DNA from: Tomitella gaofuii
GTDB lineage: Bacteria > Actinomycetota > Actinomycetes > Mycobacteriales > Mycobacteriaceae
DNA length: 64,000 bases
NCBI RefSeq assembly: GCF_014126825.1
Contig: NZ_CP059900.1
Location: forward strand, 2,680,954 to 2,744,953
Direction: 5' to 3'
Of the stretch, positions 9,279 to 18,103 are shown piece after piece (the first letter of the stretch is position 1; every line of letters begins with the position of its first letter). The notes below the pieces were generated by a model that saw only the letters and a list, made by a program, of their open reading frames with translations, ran no database searches and was not told the DNA's origin. Position numbers and translations under genes: made by a program.

Positions 9279-9572
9279 TCATCGTTCGACGAACCCGTCG
9301 AGCCCGCCGCGCGGCGCGCCCCACGAGGCGACGACGTTGTCGACCCGGCCGGGCGTGCGGCCCGATTCGAGCAGCTCCAGCAGCCTCCCGCACGCGGCCG
9401 ACGGCCCCTCGGCGACGACGAGCACGCGCCGGTCCACCGTGTTCGTGGCGCTGCCGACCAGCCCGAGCTCGAGCGCCCGCGACCGCGTCCACCAGCGGAA
9501 GCCGACCCCCTGGACGTCACCGTGCACCCACGCGGTCAGCCGCGCGGGGTCCGGTATCGGATCGGAGGTCAC
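9279..9572 (-). CDS. acyP: Acylphosphatase
   Basis: A 97-residue enzyme that hydrolyses acyl phosphates. The signature VHGDVQGVGFRWW supplies the phosphate-binding Arg, and the catalytic Asn is in GSATNTVDRRV. The GTG start at 9572 overlaps the stop of the osmC-like gene in the sequence GTGA, which suggests translational coupling. The osmC-acyP-smc order matches the M. tuberculosis locus Rv2923c-Rv2922A-Rv2922c. Confidence 0.93.
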   Translation of the reverse strand: MTSDPIPDPARLTAWVHGDVQGVGFRWWTRSRALELGLVGSATNTVDRRVLVVAEGPSAACGRLLELLESGRTPGRVDNVVASWGAPRGGLDGFVER

Positions 9573-10012
9573 GAATCCACCTGGATCTCGAGGTCCACCT
9601 CGGCGCCCCGCTTGACGGTGCGCCCCACGGTGCACACGCGGTCCACCGCGCGCTCGACCACCACCAGCAGCCGCTCCTGCGCGTCGGGCGTGAGCTCACT
9701 GAGGTCCAGCTCGAGAACCTCGCTGAGCACCGGGTACCACTCGTTGTCCCGGTCCGCATCGCCGGACACGCGGACCGTGGCGTCGTAGTCGTCCCCCAGC
9801 CGGCGCGAGAGCGGCTTGTCCGAGCTCATCGCCGTGCATCCGGCCAGGGCGATCTTGAGCAGCTCGCCCGGGGTGAACACGCCGGGCACGTCCTCGGAAC
9901 CGATGAGCACCTCGGCCCCCCGTGAACTGCGGCCGGTGTATCGCCTGGTGCCCGTGCGCTCCACCCGGAGTTCGGTGTGCGCGGGGGCGTCCTGTTCAGT
10001 CATGTCCGACAT
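9569..10012 (-). CDS. OsmC family peroxide-reducing protein
   Basis: OsmC/Ohr proteins reduce organic hydroperoxides with two cysteines. Both are present: one in the helix motif LAGCTAMSSD and one in DRVCTVGRTV. The ATG at 10012 (MSDMTEQD) gives 147 residues; the ATG at 10003 is an alternative. The stop overlaps the acyP start. It is the last conserved backbone gene before the accessory island on its upstream side. Confidence 0.92.
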   Translation of the reverse strand: MSDMTEQDAPAHTELRVERTGTRRYTGRSSRGAEVLIGSEDVPGVFTPGELLKIALAGCTAMSSDKPLSRRLGDDYDATVRVSGDADRDNEWYPVLSEVLELDLSELTPDAQERLLVVVERAVDRVCTVGRTVKRGAEVDLEIQVDS

Positions 10013-10129
10013 TGTTCCACTCCGGCGCCGTTCCACCTGTGCATGCCGACGCCGCGGCGCCGGGATCGGCATCGTCCATCGGCGCCGGTCACCCCGTCGC
10101 AGGTCAGTCCGGACGCGACGCGCGGGACA

Positions 10130-11130
10130 CAGAGCCCAGGCGTGGCGCGATCCCGTCGGCCATCATCGTGATCTCCCGCTCACGGATACCGTTTGCGCGG
10201 GCCGACTCCTTCCACCCCGTCAGCGCACGCGCAATGAAGCCCATCCGTTCCCGAGCCTGACCGGGCGTCAGACCACATTACTCAGCGAACGCGAGCAGTG
10301 CGTCAATCTCATCCGGCAGACCGTCCGCGCCCATGATCGACGTCGACCGGTTCTGCCACGGGTCCGGGTTGGGATTCACATCGAATGCAGGACTCAGTGT
10401 CCAATGGCCTCGCGCGGCGAGGAAGCCGTGATTGCGCAGATGGTCGTCAGTGTTCCCCAGCGCCACGGAAGCGACGACGCGGTCGAAGAGCTCGCGGTGG
10501 TCCGCCTTCACGGAAAGTGAGAGGTCGCGGACGGCCTGGGCGATCTCGGCGTAGTCGCGACGGTCACCGTCCGACGCACTCACCGCGGTCATCGCGCTGA
10601 TGTAGCCGACGCGATGTCCTTCGTCGGTACGGTCGAATCGCCGCAGCACGAGCACGCTGCGCTCTCCCCCTCGCGCGAGCCGTCGCGTCGGTGTCCGGAC
10701 GCCTGCGGATTCCAGCAGATCCAACGCGGTCGCCTTCCAGGCCATGACATCCCACTGGTCGCTGCAATGCGGGAACTTCGCGATCGCCAGCGCGCCGTCG
10801 TCCAGGCGCACGGACGCTTTGGGGCGCGCTCCGCCCAAGCCGGTCGTGCCCGTGTCGAGCAGCTCCTTCACGGCGGCCGTCGGATCCTCGTCCGTGGCGA
10901 GCTCGTCGGAGGCGCGCAGCAACTCCGGGAGCGACACCAGCGGTGGAACATGCGACGGTGGGCCGACGAACGCCACGCTGCCGGCGACCCGATACCGCAG
11001 ATCTCCTTGACGTGTGTCGTCACTGACTCCCCGGAGGAAGTCGAGGTCGTCCGCGGTGCCTCGTGAAATGCGCCTGGCCCACCACGACCGGTCCTCCCGC
11101 CCTGCCGGCGTAGACCTCGACGGTGGTCAT
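10130..11130 (-). pseudogene. Decayed HipA-family kinase toxin gene
   Basis: HipA toxins are Ser/Thr kinases neutralised by HipB. The gene starts at ATG 11130, overlapping the hipB stop as ATGA, and reads MTTVEVYAGRAGGPVVVGQ. After about 26 residues the frame jumps: family homology resumes in another frame as ADDLDFLRGVSDDTRQG near 11070. The roughly 80 residues normally between these segments are absent. The kinase core follows, with GGARPKASV, the catalytic region NTDDHLRNHGF and the metal-binding SPAFDVNP. It is interrupted by an in-frame TAA at 10278-10280. Beyond this stop the same frame still reads LTPGQARERMG and TGWKESARANGIRE, the usual HipA tail, to about 10130. With a deletion, a frameshift and a nonsense codon, it is very unlikely to make active toxin. 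Confidence 0.85.
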
Positions 11131-11366
11131 CGTGCGCGCTTCTTCGCGAGATTGCCCGCTCGTAGCCGGCCGATGTCGCTGCCAAGCGGGTCTACCGCCT
11201 CGACGACCTGCCCGAGTACGCCGAGGGCGCGGAGCACCTGAGCGACGTTGCCGAAGCCCACACCTGCGTTGCCGGATTCGATCTTGCGCAGGGTGTCGCG
11301 GGTGATACCGGCGCGCTCCGCCACCTGCTGGGCGGTGAGCCCCAGCACCATGCGCCAACCACGCAC
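11127..11366 (-). CDS. HipB-like XRE-family antitoxin, possibly truncated at the start
   Basis: A small helix-turn-helix protein (79 residues from GTG 11366). The motif LTAQQVAERAGITRDTLRKIESG is a clear XRE-type DNA-binding domain. It lies directly upstream of the decayed hipA with an ATGA overlap, the usual antitoxin position. Upstream of the GTG the same frame still reads YRIDRELTELGEH, which looks like the normal HipB N-terminus. No ATG, GTG or TTG precedes it before a TAG, so the original start may have been lost. The remaining protein could still bind DNA. Confidence 0.7.
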   Translation of the reverse strand: MRGWRMVLGLTAQQVAERAGITRDTLRKIESGNAGVGFGNVAQVLRALGVLGQVVEAVDPLGSDIGRLRAGNLAKKRAR

Positions 11367-11370
11367 ATGC

Positions 11371-11768
11371 TCGCCGAGCTCCGTGAGCTCACGGTCGATC
11401 CGGTATCCAGCCTTGCCACACTCCTGATGCTATGACGAGGATGACAGGCGCAACTGATAGTTATGGCGAGAGCAATATTCGTACCGCCGGTCAGAGCCTC
11501 ACGCACACGGTGCCGAGAACATCCGACTGTCTCCGCAAACCCATCGCACATGACCGGCTCGACAGACCTGAGGAGCCAAGCCGCAACGTGGAGTTGGTGC
11601 GCGGCGTCGGTGGCGATGACGGGCTGGTGATGGGCGAGCCGACTTCGCCGCAGAGGGAGCCTGCCCCTGCAGCTCTGGATCACCGACAAGTCGACATGAT
11701 GGGGGCACGATTGCCGATGAGGCGGACATTCGTGCACGCCGGTGGCGCACTGACGGACTGTTGTGCGC
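11371..11768. other. Intergenic stretch in the island, no gene recognised
   Basis: No reading frame here resembles a known family or shows convincing codon use on either strand. Base composition looks less GC-rich than the backbone, in line with acquired or decaying DNA. Confidence 0.5.
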
Positions 11769-12038
11769 TCACAGTGCGACAGCGTCTTCGAGGGCAGAGG
11801 CGAAAACAGTTGATGACGGCCCGAAAACAGGCCGCGTGAGCAGGTTGCCGTTCTTCGGCGTCATCCCGACGAGGGTGTCGACGTTGGAGCCGCAGTGCGC
11901 GGCGCCAATAGCGACGGAACCGAAACGCCTCGGGTCGGTCGCACCGAACTCGAGCGGGCTTGTGCCATGCGACGTCGCCCCTCCTCCTCGCTCAGCTCTC
12001 GAATCCCGGTCCTGACACGATTCCGAACTGCGCAACAT
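11769..12038 (-). CDS. Hypothetical small protein in the island
   Basis: An open frame of 89 residues from ATG 12038 to TGA. The C-terminal two thirds (for example GATDPRRFGSVAIGAAHCG and NGNLLTRPVFGPSS) have a balanced composition and codon use that look protein-coding. No family was recognised. It is divergent from the CoiA-like gene, whose start is 28 bases away. It could be a remnant of a longer gene. Confidence 0.35.
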   Translation of the reverse strand: MLRSSESCQDRDSRAERGGGATSHGTSPLEFGATDPRRFGSVAIGAAHCGSNVDTLVGMTPKNGNLLTRPVFGPSSTVFASALEDAVAL

Positions 12039-12065
12039 GTCGGTGTGTATCGGTATCAATGGGAC

Positions 12066-13376
12066 ATGGCTCAATCCTCGTCTGGCCGAAGGCCTCCCGC
12101 CGTCACCGACCTTTCCGTAGCTGACGCAGCCAAGCGCAGACAGCATGCGTCGCATCGGACGCAGCGCGTGCGGATCCGGGGGCTTGTGCTGGATCCACCC
12201 GGCTCAGCCGGGCCGGTCGAAGTCTGCGTCCATCACCAGTCCGACTGGGAGCTGATTTACAGAAACCCCGCGATCCGCGTGAAATGCCTCGTCACGTCCT
12301 GCGACACTCTGCTCACGGCGAAACGGATGAGCCGCAGCGGGCTGAGGTTCCTCGCGGTCCGTACCGGAGGCTGCTCCCACAACCTGGTGGAGATGCGCGT
12401 GGGGCGGGGAGACGTCGAACAGAATCCGTCCGATCTCGTCGGCGGCGGCGGGCCGGAGGGCGATGAGCACCGCTGGATGAAGGGCCGACTGTTCTCGATC
12501 GCGCGGAGCCTGGGTGCCGAGGCAGTAGTGGAGCACTCGCTGACGCGCGCGGACGTATTCCTTCCAGACCACGACCTCGTCCTCGAGTACCAGCGATGGT
12601 GCACGGATTTCCGCGCGCGAACGGCGCAGCGCTCGTCGACAGGGGCAGCGCGCACTGTCTGGATGTTCCCCTGGCAGCCACCCGATGCGCGTCGGACCCG
12701 CACACTCCAATCGTTCAACAACGAAGTCTTCGAGCATGGCGGCATCTACGTGGCCGTGCGGAACAAAGACAACCCCAGTGAGTTGCAGAAGCCGTGGGAA
12801 GACGCCTCGCAGGATCGCACGGCGCGTCTCTACGCGAGCGGGTCGATCGCGGTGTTCGACGCCGACCGCGCAGCATTGGTCCGTAAACAACTCTCATTGG
12901 CAACGGTCCTCGCAGAGATCATGAGCGGCGAGCGAGTCCTGACCCACGCCGTAGTGCTGACGAAGAGCAGCGGACGTAGGACACGAAAGCGCGTCTGGGT
13001 GCTGCGCGACGACCTCGCCCACGCTGAAGCAGCGCGGGAGAAACGACGACGCGCCCTGTGCGAAGCCCAGGTCACGAAACAACAAGCGGAGCCGCCGATC
13101 GAGCAGGCGGTCCAGACAGACGGTGTTTCAGCCGCAGAGCAGCGACACCCACCGCCTCGCGTCGACGTGCAGGTATCAGCTACATCGGTCGGGCTCCCCG
13201 CCAGCCCGCCAGCGGCCGAGACGCCGAACGATGGCTGCAGCGCGTCCGAAGGAGCTGCCGGTGAGGCCCTTACCGTGAACAGCACGAACCTGGCCGCCCG
13301 GCCGCCGACGAACCAGCGGCCCACGACACGTGGAACATGGTGGAAATCGATCGCCGACTGGCTTCGCCGACCATGA
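12066..13376 (+). CDS. CoiA-like nuclease domain protein
   Basis: A 436-residue protein resembling the competence protein CoiA family. Residues 70-105 form a Cys/His-rich segment (Cys74, Cys79, Cys103, His105), as in the zinc-ribbon-like part of CoiA. Residues 135-176 fit a PD-(D/E)xK nuclease core: EHRWMKGRLF, then RADVF with Asp163, then LEYQ with Glu174 and Gln176. A region ending GIYVAVRNK follows. The last 100 residues are low-complexity and end in a Trp-rich tail. The ATG at 12066 is the likely start, with a weak ribosome binding site. Such proteins act in DNA uptake in Firmicutes; the role in actinobacteria is unknown, and defence or DNA processing are alternatives. Confidence 0.65.
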   Translation: MAQSSSGRRPPAVTDLSVADAAKRRQHASHRTQRVRIRGLVLDPPGSAGPVEVCVHHQSDWELIYRNPAIRVKCLVTSCDTLLTAKRMSRSGLRFLAVRTGGCSHNLVEMRVGRGDVEQNPSDLVGGGGPEGDEHRWMKGRLFSIARSLGAEAVVEHSLTRADVFLPDHDLVLEYQRWCTDFRARTAQRSSTGAARTVWMFPWQPPDARRTRTLQSFNNEVFEHGGIYVAVRNKDNPSELQKPWEDASQDRTARLYASGSIAVFDADRAALVRKQLSLATVLAEIMSGERVLTHAVVLTKSSGRRTRKRVWVLRDDLAHAEAAREKRRRALCEAQVTKQQAEPPIEQAVQTDGVSAAEQRHPPPRVDVQVSATSVGLPASPPAAETPNDGCSASEGAAGEALTVNSTNLAARPPTNQRPTTRGTWWKSIADWLRRP

Positions 13377-13826
13377 CGGACCGGCCGGACACCATCCACG
13401 ACAGGAACTGGGACGAGGAGAGGCACGTGTCGCGCGACCTCGTTCGCCTCCGACCGCGGCGGATCAATGTCGTGGCGTTGCCGGAGGACACTGGCCCCAG
13501 AGCAGCGGCGTCAACTGTGTCTCAAGCACCCCCGCCGGCCCGAAGGCGCCATTCGCCGACCGCGACGGCGATCACGTCACGCCATTCCGCGACGGCGCAT
13601 TCGGGCGCTCCGGGTCGCCCCGCCACGGCCGCTGTGCTGTCACGACGAACACGTGATAAGTGTCGCCGACCGGCTGCGACCGCGGGGGCCGAGCTCGTGC
13701 TCATGCCGGTCGAGGGTTCCGCGCACGAGCACACCGACCGACGAACACGTCGACGTGCAGCCGATCGGAGGTACCACCGACCGGCACGGCAGAATCGCGG
13801 GATGTGTCGCGATACGCCGGACAGCA
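13377..13826. other. Stretch between the CoiA-like gene and fpg
   Basis: About 450 bases without a recognised gene. An ATG at 13373 overlaps the CoiA-like stop as ATGA and opens a frame beginning MTDRPDTIHDRNWDEERH. Its continuation becomes Arg/Pro/Thr-rich noise and runs into the antisense of fpg. It may be a decayed downstream gene. No RNA gene or clear repeat is seen. Confidence 0.45.
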
Positions 13827-14840
13827 CTACTGGCGCCTCCCCTGTTCAGCCCGTGGTCCGCGCTGACACCTCGGGCAGAAGTAGCTCGAGCGGTTCATGA
13901 ACTGCGCCCGTGCGATCGGCGTGCCGCACCGCTCGCACGGCTCCCCCGTACGCCCGTAGGCGTTGAGGCTCCGGGAGAAGTATCCGGACTGCCCGTTGAC
14001 GTTGACGTAAAGCGCGTCGAAGCTGGTGCCGCCCTGCGCGAGCGCGTCGGCCATGACCGCGCGCGCGGCTTCGACGACGCGGGTGAGCGCCGGGCGGGTG
14101 AGTGTGTTCGCCGGCCGGCCGCCGTGCACGCGCGCCCGCCACAAGGCCTCGTCCGCGTAGATGTTCCCGATGCCGGAGACCACCGTCTGGTCCAGCAGCA
14201 GGCGCTTGACCTCGGAGCGCTTCGACTTGAGCACGCGCACCACAGCGGCGACGTCGAACCGCGGGTCCATCGGATCGCGCGCGATGTGGGCGACCGGTGC
14301 GGGCACCGCCGTGCCGTCCACATCGACGAACGGCGCAGGCAGCCACCAGCCGAACGTCCTCTGGTCGACGAACTCCACGCGCACCACGTCCCCCGGCTCC
14401 GGGCCGCCGCCCAGGTCGAGAGCGGCCCGCAGGTGCCGGTGCGCAGTGACACGCTCCGCCGGGGGCGCGGCCGGGGCCGCACCCACCGGAACAGGAACCT
14501 CCGACACTGGAGCATCCGCCACGGGGCCGCCTGCCGCGCTACGGACGAGCATCTGCCCGCTCATGCCCAGGTGCACGACCAGCGCGGACCGCCCGTCGTC
14601 TTCTTCGGAGCGACCCGGTACAGAAAGCGGCACGCCGTCCAGCTCCAGCCACAGATACTTGCCGCGGCGGCCCACGCCGGTGACGACGGCCCCGCCGAGC
14701 CAGGACGCCATCGCCTGTGCACCCGGCTCGAACCGCCGCGCCGTCCGCTCGCTGTGGACGGCCGCGGAGACCACGCGCCGCCCGAGCACATGCGGCGCCA
14801 GCCCGGCGCGGACCACTTCCACCTCGGGAAGCTCAGGCAT
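13827..14840 (-). CDS. mutM: Formamidopyrimidine-DNA glycosylase (MutM/Fpg)
   Basis: This bifunctional glycosylase/AP lyase removes 8-oxoguanine and formamidopyrimidines. It starts [11 protein letters not shown] with catalytic Pro2 and Glu3. The helix-two-turn-helix reads [18 protein letters not shown], and a C-terminal zinc finger has four Cys (CERCGTP, then FCPRCQ). At 337 residues it is about 50 longer than usual because of Ala/Pro/Val-rich insertions around residues 75-85 and 103-130. It follows rnc by ten bases, the mycobacterial arrangement. Confidence 0.96.
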   Translation of the reverse strand: MPELPEVEVVRAGLAPHVLGRRVVSAAVHSERTARRFEPGAQAMASWLGGAVVTGVGRRGKYLWLELDGVPLSVPGRSEEDDGRSALVVHLGMSGQMLVRSAAGGPVADAPVSEVPVPVGAAPAAPPAERVTAHRHLRAALDLGGGPEPGDVVRVEFVDQRTFGWWLPAPFVDVDGTAVPAPVAHIARDPMDPRFDVAAVVRVLKSKRSEVKRLLLDQTVVSGIGNIYADEALWRARVHGGRPANTLTRPALTRVVEAARAVMADALAQGGTSFDALYVNVNGQSGYFSRSLNAYGRTGEPCERCGTPIARAQFMNRSSYFCPRCQRGPRAEQGRRQ

Positions 14841-14849
14841 GGCCCTCTG

Positions 14850-15602
14850 TCAGCCTTCGCCCACGCCGGCCTCGTCCGGTGCGGGGAACTCCTCGGTGAT
14901 CCGGTTCCACGCCTCCGCGGCGGCCTTCTGCTCGGCGACCTTCTTGGTGCTCCCCACCCCCACGCCGAACGCGCGCTCGGCGACGACGACGGTGGCGGTG
15001 AACTCGCGCTGATGGTCCGGGCCCGTGCCCTCGATCTCGTACCGCGGCACGCCGAGGTCCTTGACTGCGGTGAGCTCCTGCAGACTCGTCTTCCAGTCCA
15101 GCCCGGCCCCCAGGCGGGGCGCCCGCTCGATGAGCCCGGCGAAGAGCCGCAGGACCATCTCACGCGCGGTCTCCAGGCCGTGCTGCAGGTAGACGGCGCC
15201 GATCAGCGACTCCATGCCGTCCGCGAGGATGCTGGATTTGTCGCGTCCGCCGGTGAGCTCCTCGCCCTTGCCCAGCCGCACATACCGGCCGAGCCCGCCC
15301 GGCCCCAGTCCGCGCGCGACCTCGGCGAGAGCGTTCATGTTGACGATGCTCGCGCGCAGCTTGGCCAGCTCGCCTTCGGGCCGCTCGGGAAAACTCCGGT
15401 ACAGGTGTTCGGTGACGACGACGCCCAGCACCGAGTCGCCCAGGAACTCGAGGCGCTCGTTGGTGGGCAGGCCGCCGTGCTCGTGCGCGAACGACCGGTG
15501 GGTCAGCGCAAGGGTGAGCAACTCACCGTCGACATCGATGCCGACCGCGGTCACCAGTGGACCGTGGTCGGCATCGTGGGTCGACGCACCCCGCCGCGTC
15601 AT
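14850..15602 (-). CDS. rnc: Ribonuclease III
   Basis: Double-strand RNA endonuclease for rRNA and mRNA processing, 250 residues. The signature [13 protein letters not shown] is at residues 48-60, the second acidic site is in [15 protein letters not shown], and a dsRNA-binding domain occupies about residues 175-245. The ATG at 15602 overlaps the rpmF stop as ATGA, so the two are coupled. It lies in the run sepIVA, DUF177, rpmF, rnc, fpg. Confidence 0.96.
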   Translation of the reverse strand: MTRRGASTHDADHGPLVTAVGIDVDGELLTLALTHRSFAHEHGGLPTNERLEFLGDSVLGVVVTEHLYRSFPERPEGELAKLRASIVNMNALAEVARGLGPGGLGRYVRLGKGEELTGGRDKSSILADGMESLIGAVYLQHGLETAREMVLRLFAGLIERAPRLGAGLDWKTSLQELTAVKDLGVPRYEIEGTGPDHQREFTATVVVAERAFGVGVGSTKKVAEQKAAAEAWNRITEEFPAPDEAGVGEG

Positions 15603-15781
15603 ACGGCCGAGGTGACCTGGCGCCCCTTGTACGTCCCGCAGGACGGGCAAGCCGTGTGCGGGGGGATCTTGGCGTCGCATCCACGGCCGGCGCAGGTGAC
15701 CAGCGTGGGCGCGGAGGTCTTCCACTGGCTGCGGCGCGACCGGGTGTTGGAACGCGACATCCTGCGCTTGGGAACGGCCAC
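15599..15781 (-). CDS. rpmF: 50S ribosomal protein bL32
   Basis: A 60-residue ribosomal protein beginning [17 protein letters not shown], with a GTG start at 15781. Four cysteines (TCAGRGCD and ACPSCG) mark the zinc-binding form. It lies 3 bases after the DUF177 gene and overlaps rnc, a common bacterial arrangement. Confidence 0.96.
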   Translation of the reverse strand: MAVPKRRMSRSNTRSRRSQWKTSAPTLVTCAGRGCDAKIPPHTACPSCGTYKGRQVTSAV

Positions 15782-15784
15782 GGC

Positions 15785-16474
15785 TTAACTCTCCTCGGTT
15801 CGGTGGTCTGTGTCTTCCGGGGCGCCGCGGCGGGGCGAACTCCGCCCGCGCTCCACGTCCCGGTCCTCGGGCTGCACCGCCGCATCATCGAACTTCGCGG
15901 CGAGGGCGGCCCAGCGAGGATCCATTGTGTCATGCCCGTGCTCGGGACCTGCAATCGCCAGGTCGATTCCGCACACGGAGCACAGTCCGGGGCAGTCGTC
16001 CCGGCACAGCGGCTGCAGCGGAAGCTCCACACCGACCCCGTCGACGACGGTCTGCGCGATGTCGATCAGGCCGTCGACGACGCGGGGAACCTCGTCCTCG
16101 TCGGTGGTCTCCTCGGTGACGCTGTCCGGGAATGCGAACAGCTCGGTGAGGTCGAGCTCCACCGGCTCTTCGACCGGTTTGAGGCACCGGGCGCACTCGC
16201 CGACGGCCGTTCCGGACACCGTGCCGGACACGAGGACGCCCTCCATCACCGATTCGAGGCGCACGTCGATGTCCAGCGGGGCGCCCTCCTCGATGGCGAT
16301 GAGGTCCAGTCCCAGTCGCTGCGGCGCGCGTGCGGTCCGGTGCGCGGCCTCCATCTGCCCCGGACGTCGGCCCAGCGGCCGCACGTCGAAGACGAAGGGG
16401 CTGTCCGCGTCCGGGCGCGCGGCACCGTGCCCCTCGGTCGAGCGGGGGTCTTCAGGAACGTCGTTGCGGGGCAC
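15785..16474 (-). CDS. DUF177 (YceD-like) protein
   Basis: A 229-residue member of the DUF177 family, usually encoded just upstream of rpmF and linked in other bacteria to 23S rRNA processing or ribosome assembly. The core includes [20 protein letters not shown] and the Cys-rich C-terminal segment [17 protein letters not shown]. The ends are charged and probably disordered. It corresponds to Rv2926c by position. Confidence 0.9.
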   Translation of the reverse strand: MPRNDVPEDPRSTEGHGAARPDADSPFVFDVRPLGRRPGQMEAAHRTARAPQRLGLDLIAIEEGAPLDIDVRLESVMEGVLVSGTVSGTAVGECARCLKPVEEPVELDLTELFAFPDSVTEETTDEDEVPRVVDGLIDIAQTVVDGVGVELPLQPLCRDDCPGLCSVCGIDLAIAGPEHGHDTMDPRWAALAAKFDDAAVQPEDRDVERGRSSPRRGAPEDTDHRTEES

Positions 16475-16659
16475 GAGCCTCTCCGTGGAATCAGGGGTGG
16501 AAGATTCTGGGTTTGGGGATATCAGGGGCGGGATCGATGCTCCGAGCGCTGGTGCTTCAGCGTGCCGGGCGTGGCCCGCGGGGAAGCGGCGCCGGACGTC
16601 GAACGCGGCCGGACCAGGCTACTCGATCCGCCCGGCCCGCGCCCGCGGGCACTGTGGCG

Positions 16660-17415
16660 CTAGCGGGTGTTGCCGTATCGCTGCCCCGCGCCGAAATCGG
16701 GCTGGCCGGTGCTGCGCAGCTGCTGACGGCCCCGCCCCACCGAGCGCAGCGTCCCGGAGAGCAGATCCTCGAACTCCGCCAGCTTGGTGTCGACGTACAC
16801 GTCGCATTCGCCGCGCAGCCGCTCGGCCTCCTCGTGCGCCTCGTCGACGAGCCGGGCGGACTCGGCGTGCGCGGACTGGACGACCTCGCTCTGCGAGACC
16901 AACCGCTGCTGTTCGGCCGCGCCCTCCGCGATAGCGCGCTCGTACGAGGCGTTGCCGGCCTCCATGATCCTGTCGGCCTCGGTGCGGGCCCGTCCCGTCG
17001 TGGCCTCGTACTCGCGGCGCCCGGACTCCACGGCCCGATCGGCGTCCGCCTCCGCGGCGGCCACCAGCTCCGCCGCGTGCGCCCGCGCGTCCTCGACCAT
17101 GCGGTCGGCCTGGTCCTTGGCATCGGCGACCATCCTGTCGGCCTGCTCACGCGCGTCGGCCAGCGTCGCGTCGGCGTGCTCGTTGGCCCGCCCGACCAGG
17201 TGGTCGGCGTTCTCCCGGGCCTCGCCGAGCATCCCGTCGCGCCGGTCGAGCACGTCCTGCGCGTCGTCGAGCTCGGGCGGCAACGCCTCCTTGATGTCGT
17301 CGAGCAGGTCCAGAACGTCACCGCGAGGCACGACGCACCCCGCGGTCATCGGCACCCCGCGCGACTCCTCCACGATCACGACCAGCTCGTCGAGCGCCTC
17401 GAATACCCGGTACAC
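16660..17415 (-). CDS. sepIVA: Septum-associated coiled-coil protein SepIVA (DivIVA-like)
   Basis: A 251-residue coiled-coil protein. The GTG start at 17415 gives VYRVFEALDELVVIVEESRG, matching SepIVA of mycobacteria (Rv2927c), a factor in septation and polar growth. Residues 60-220 are a regular heptad region rich in Ala, Glu, Asp and Arg. The tail ends GAGQRYGNTR. It lies upstream of DUF177-rpmF-rnc with a gap of about 185 bases, and coaD is next upstream. Confidence 0.88.
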   Translation of the reverse strand: MYRVFEALDELVVIVEESRGVPMTAGCVVPRGDVLDLLDDIKEALPPELDDAQDVLDRRDGMLGEARENADHLVGRANEHADATLADAREQADRMVADAKDQADRMVEDARAHAAELVAAAEADADRAVESGRREYEATTGRARTEADRIMEAGNASYERAIAEGAAEQQRLVSQSEVVQSAHAESARLVDEAHEEAERLRGECDVYVDTKLAEFEDLLSGTLRSVGRGRQQLRSTGQPDFGAGQRYGNTR

Positions 17416-17614
17416 CCTTACCCCTTCTCGTCGGATCCCGTCCGCCTTGCCGCGCCGGTGTTCCCCGGTCCAGTCTGCCCGCATCACCGCCCCGGCGTGC
17501 GACGACGGCGCCGGTGTGTCGCGGCGCGCCGGCCGCCGGGGCCGCCTACCGGTGACGCGGCACGTCTGGCCCTCATGGTGCGAGATGCCTCACAGACCGC
17601 GGCCGGCGGCACCG

Positions 17615-18103
17615 TCAGCGCGCCGCGCGCTCCGCCAGCCGCCGGAGCAGCGTCGCGTGCACGTGGTCCGGCAGCATCCCCTCCACGTCGCCGCCGAAGG
17701 TCGCGACCTCCTTGACCAGCGAACTCGACAGGTAACCATACTGCGGGTCGGCGGGCACGAAGAACGTGTCCACTCCGGTCAGCGCCCGGTTCATCTGGGC
17801 CATCTGCAGCTCGTAGTCGAAATCGTTCGCGCCGCGCAGCCCCTTGACGATAGCGGTGACGGCGTTGTTCTGCGCGTATTCGACGAGCAACCCGTGCCAG
17901 GAGTCCACCCGCACGTTGGGCAGGTCTCGCACGGCGTCCTCGAGAAGTTCGATGCGCTCGTCGACGCTGAACATGCCCTGCTTGGACTTGTTGATCATCA
18001 CTGTGATGATCACCTCGCCGAACTGCGCGGCGACGCGCCGGAAGACGTCCAGATGACCGTTTGTCACCGGGTCGAAGGACCCGGGGCACACCGCGATGCT
18101 CAT
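17615..18103 (-). CDS. coaD: Phosphopantetheine adenylyltransferase
   Basis: This enzyme makes dephospho-CoA from phosphopantetheine and ATP, the fourth step of CoA synthesis. The 162-residue protein begins MSIAVCPGSFDPVTNGHLDV with the nucleotidyltransferase TNGH motif, and YGYLSSSLVKEVA lies near the C-terminus. Its ATG overlaps the rsmD stop as ATGA, the order seen in mycobacteria. Confidence 0.97.
   Translation of the reverse strand: MSIAVCPGSFDPVTNGHLDVFRRVAAQFGEVIITVMINKSKQGMFSVDERIELLEDAVRDLPNVRVDSWHGLLVEYAQNNAVTAIVKGLRGANDFDYELQMAQMNRALTGVDTFFVPADPQYGYLSSSLVKEVATFGGDVEGMLPDHVHATLLRRLAERAAR

Noticed and set aside
5625-9788. A 1387-codon open frame on the plus strand opposite smc
   Set aside because: It is the antisense of smc, acyP and osmC. 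The residues are dominated by Arg, His, Leu and Pro with no family match, as expected in very GC-rich DNA.
10130-11130. Reading the 232-codon HipA core as a functional short toxin
   Set aside because: It lacks the N-terminal domain and the C-terminal helices that continue in frame after the stop codon, so a pseudogene fits better.
13373-13900. Open frame overlapping the end of the CoiA-like gene as ATGA
   Set aside because: Only the first 55 or so residues look plausible. The rest is Arg/Thr/Pro-rich and runs into antisense fpg, so it is mentioned only as a possible remnant.
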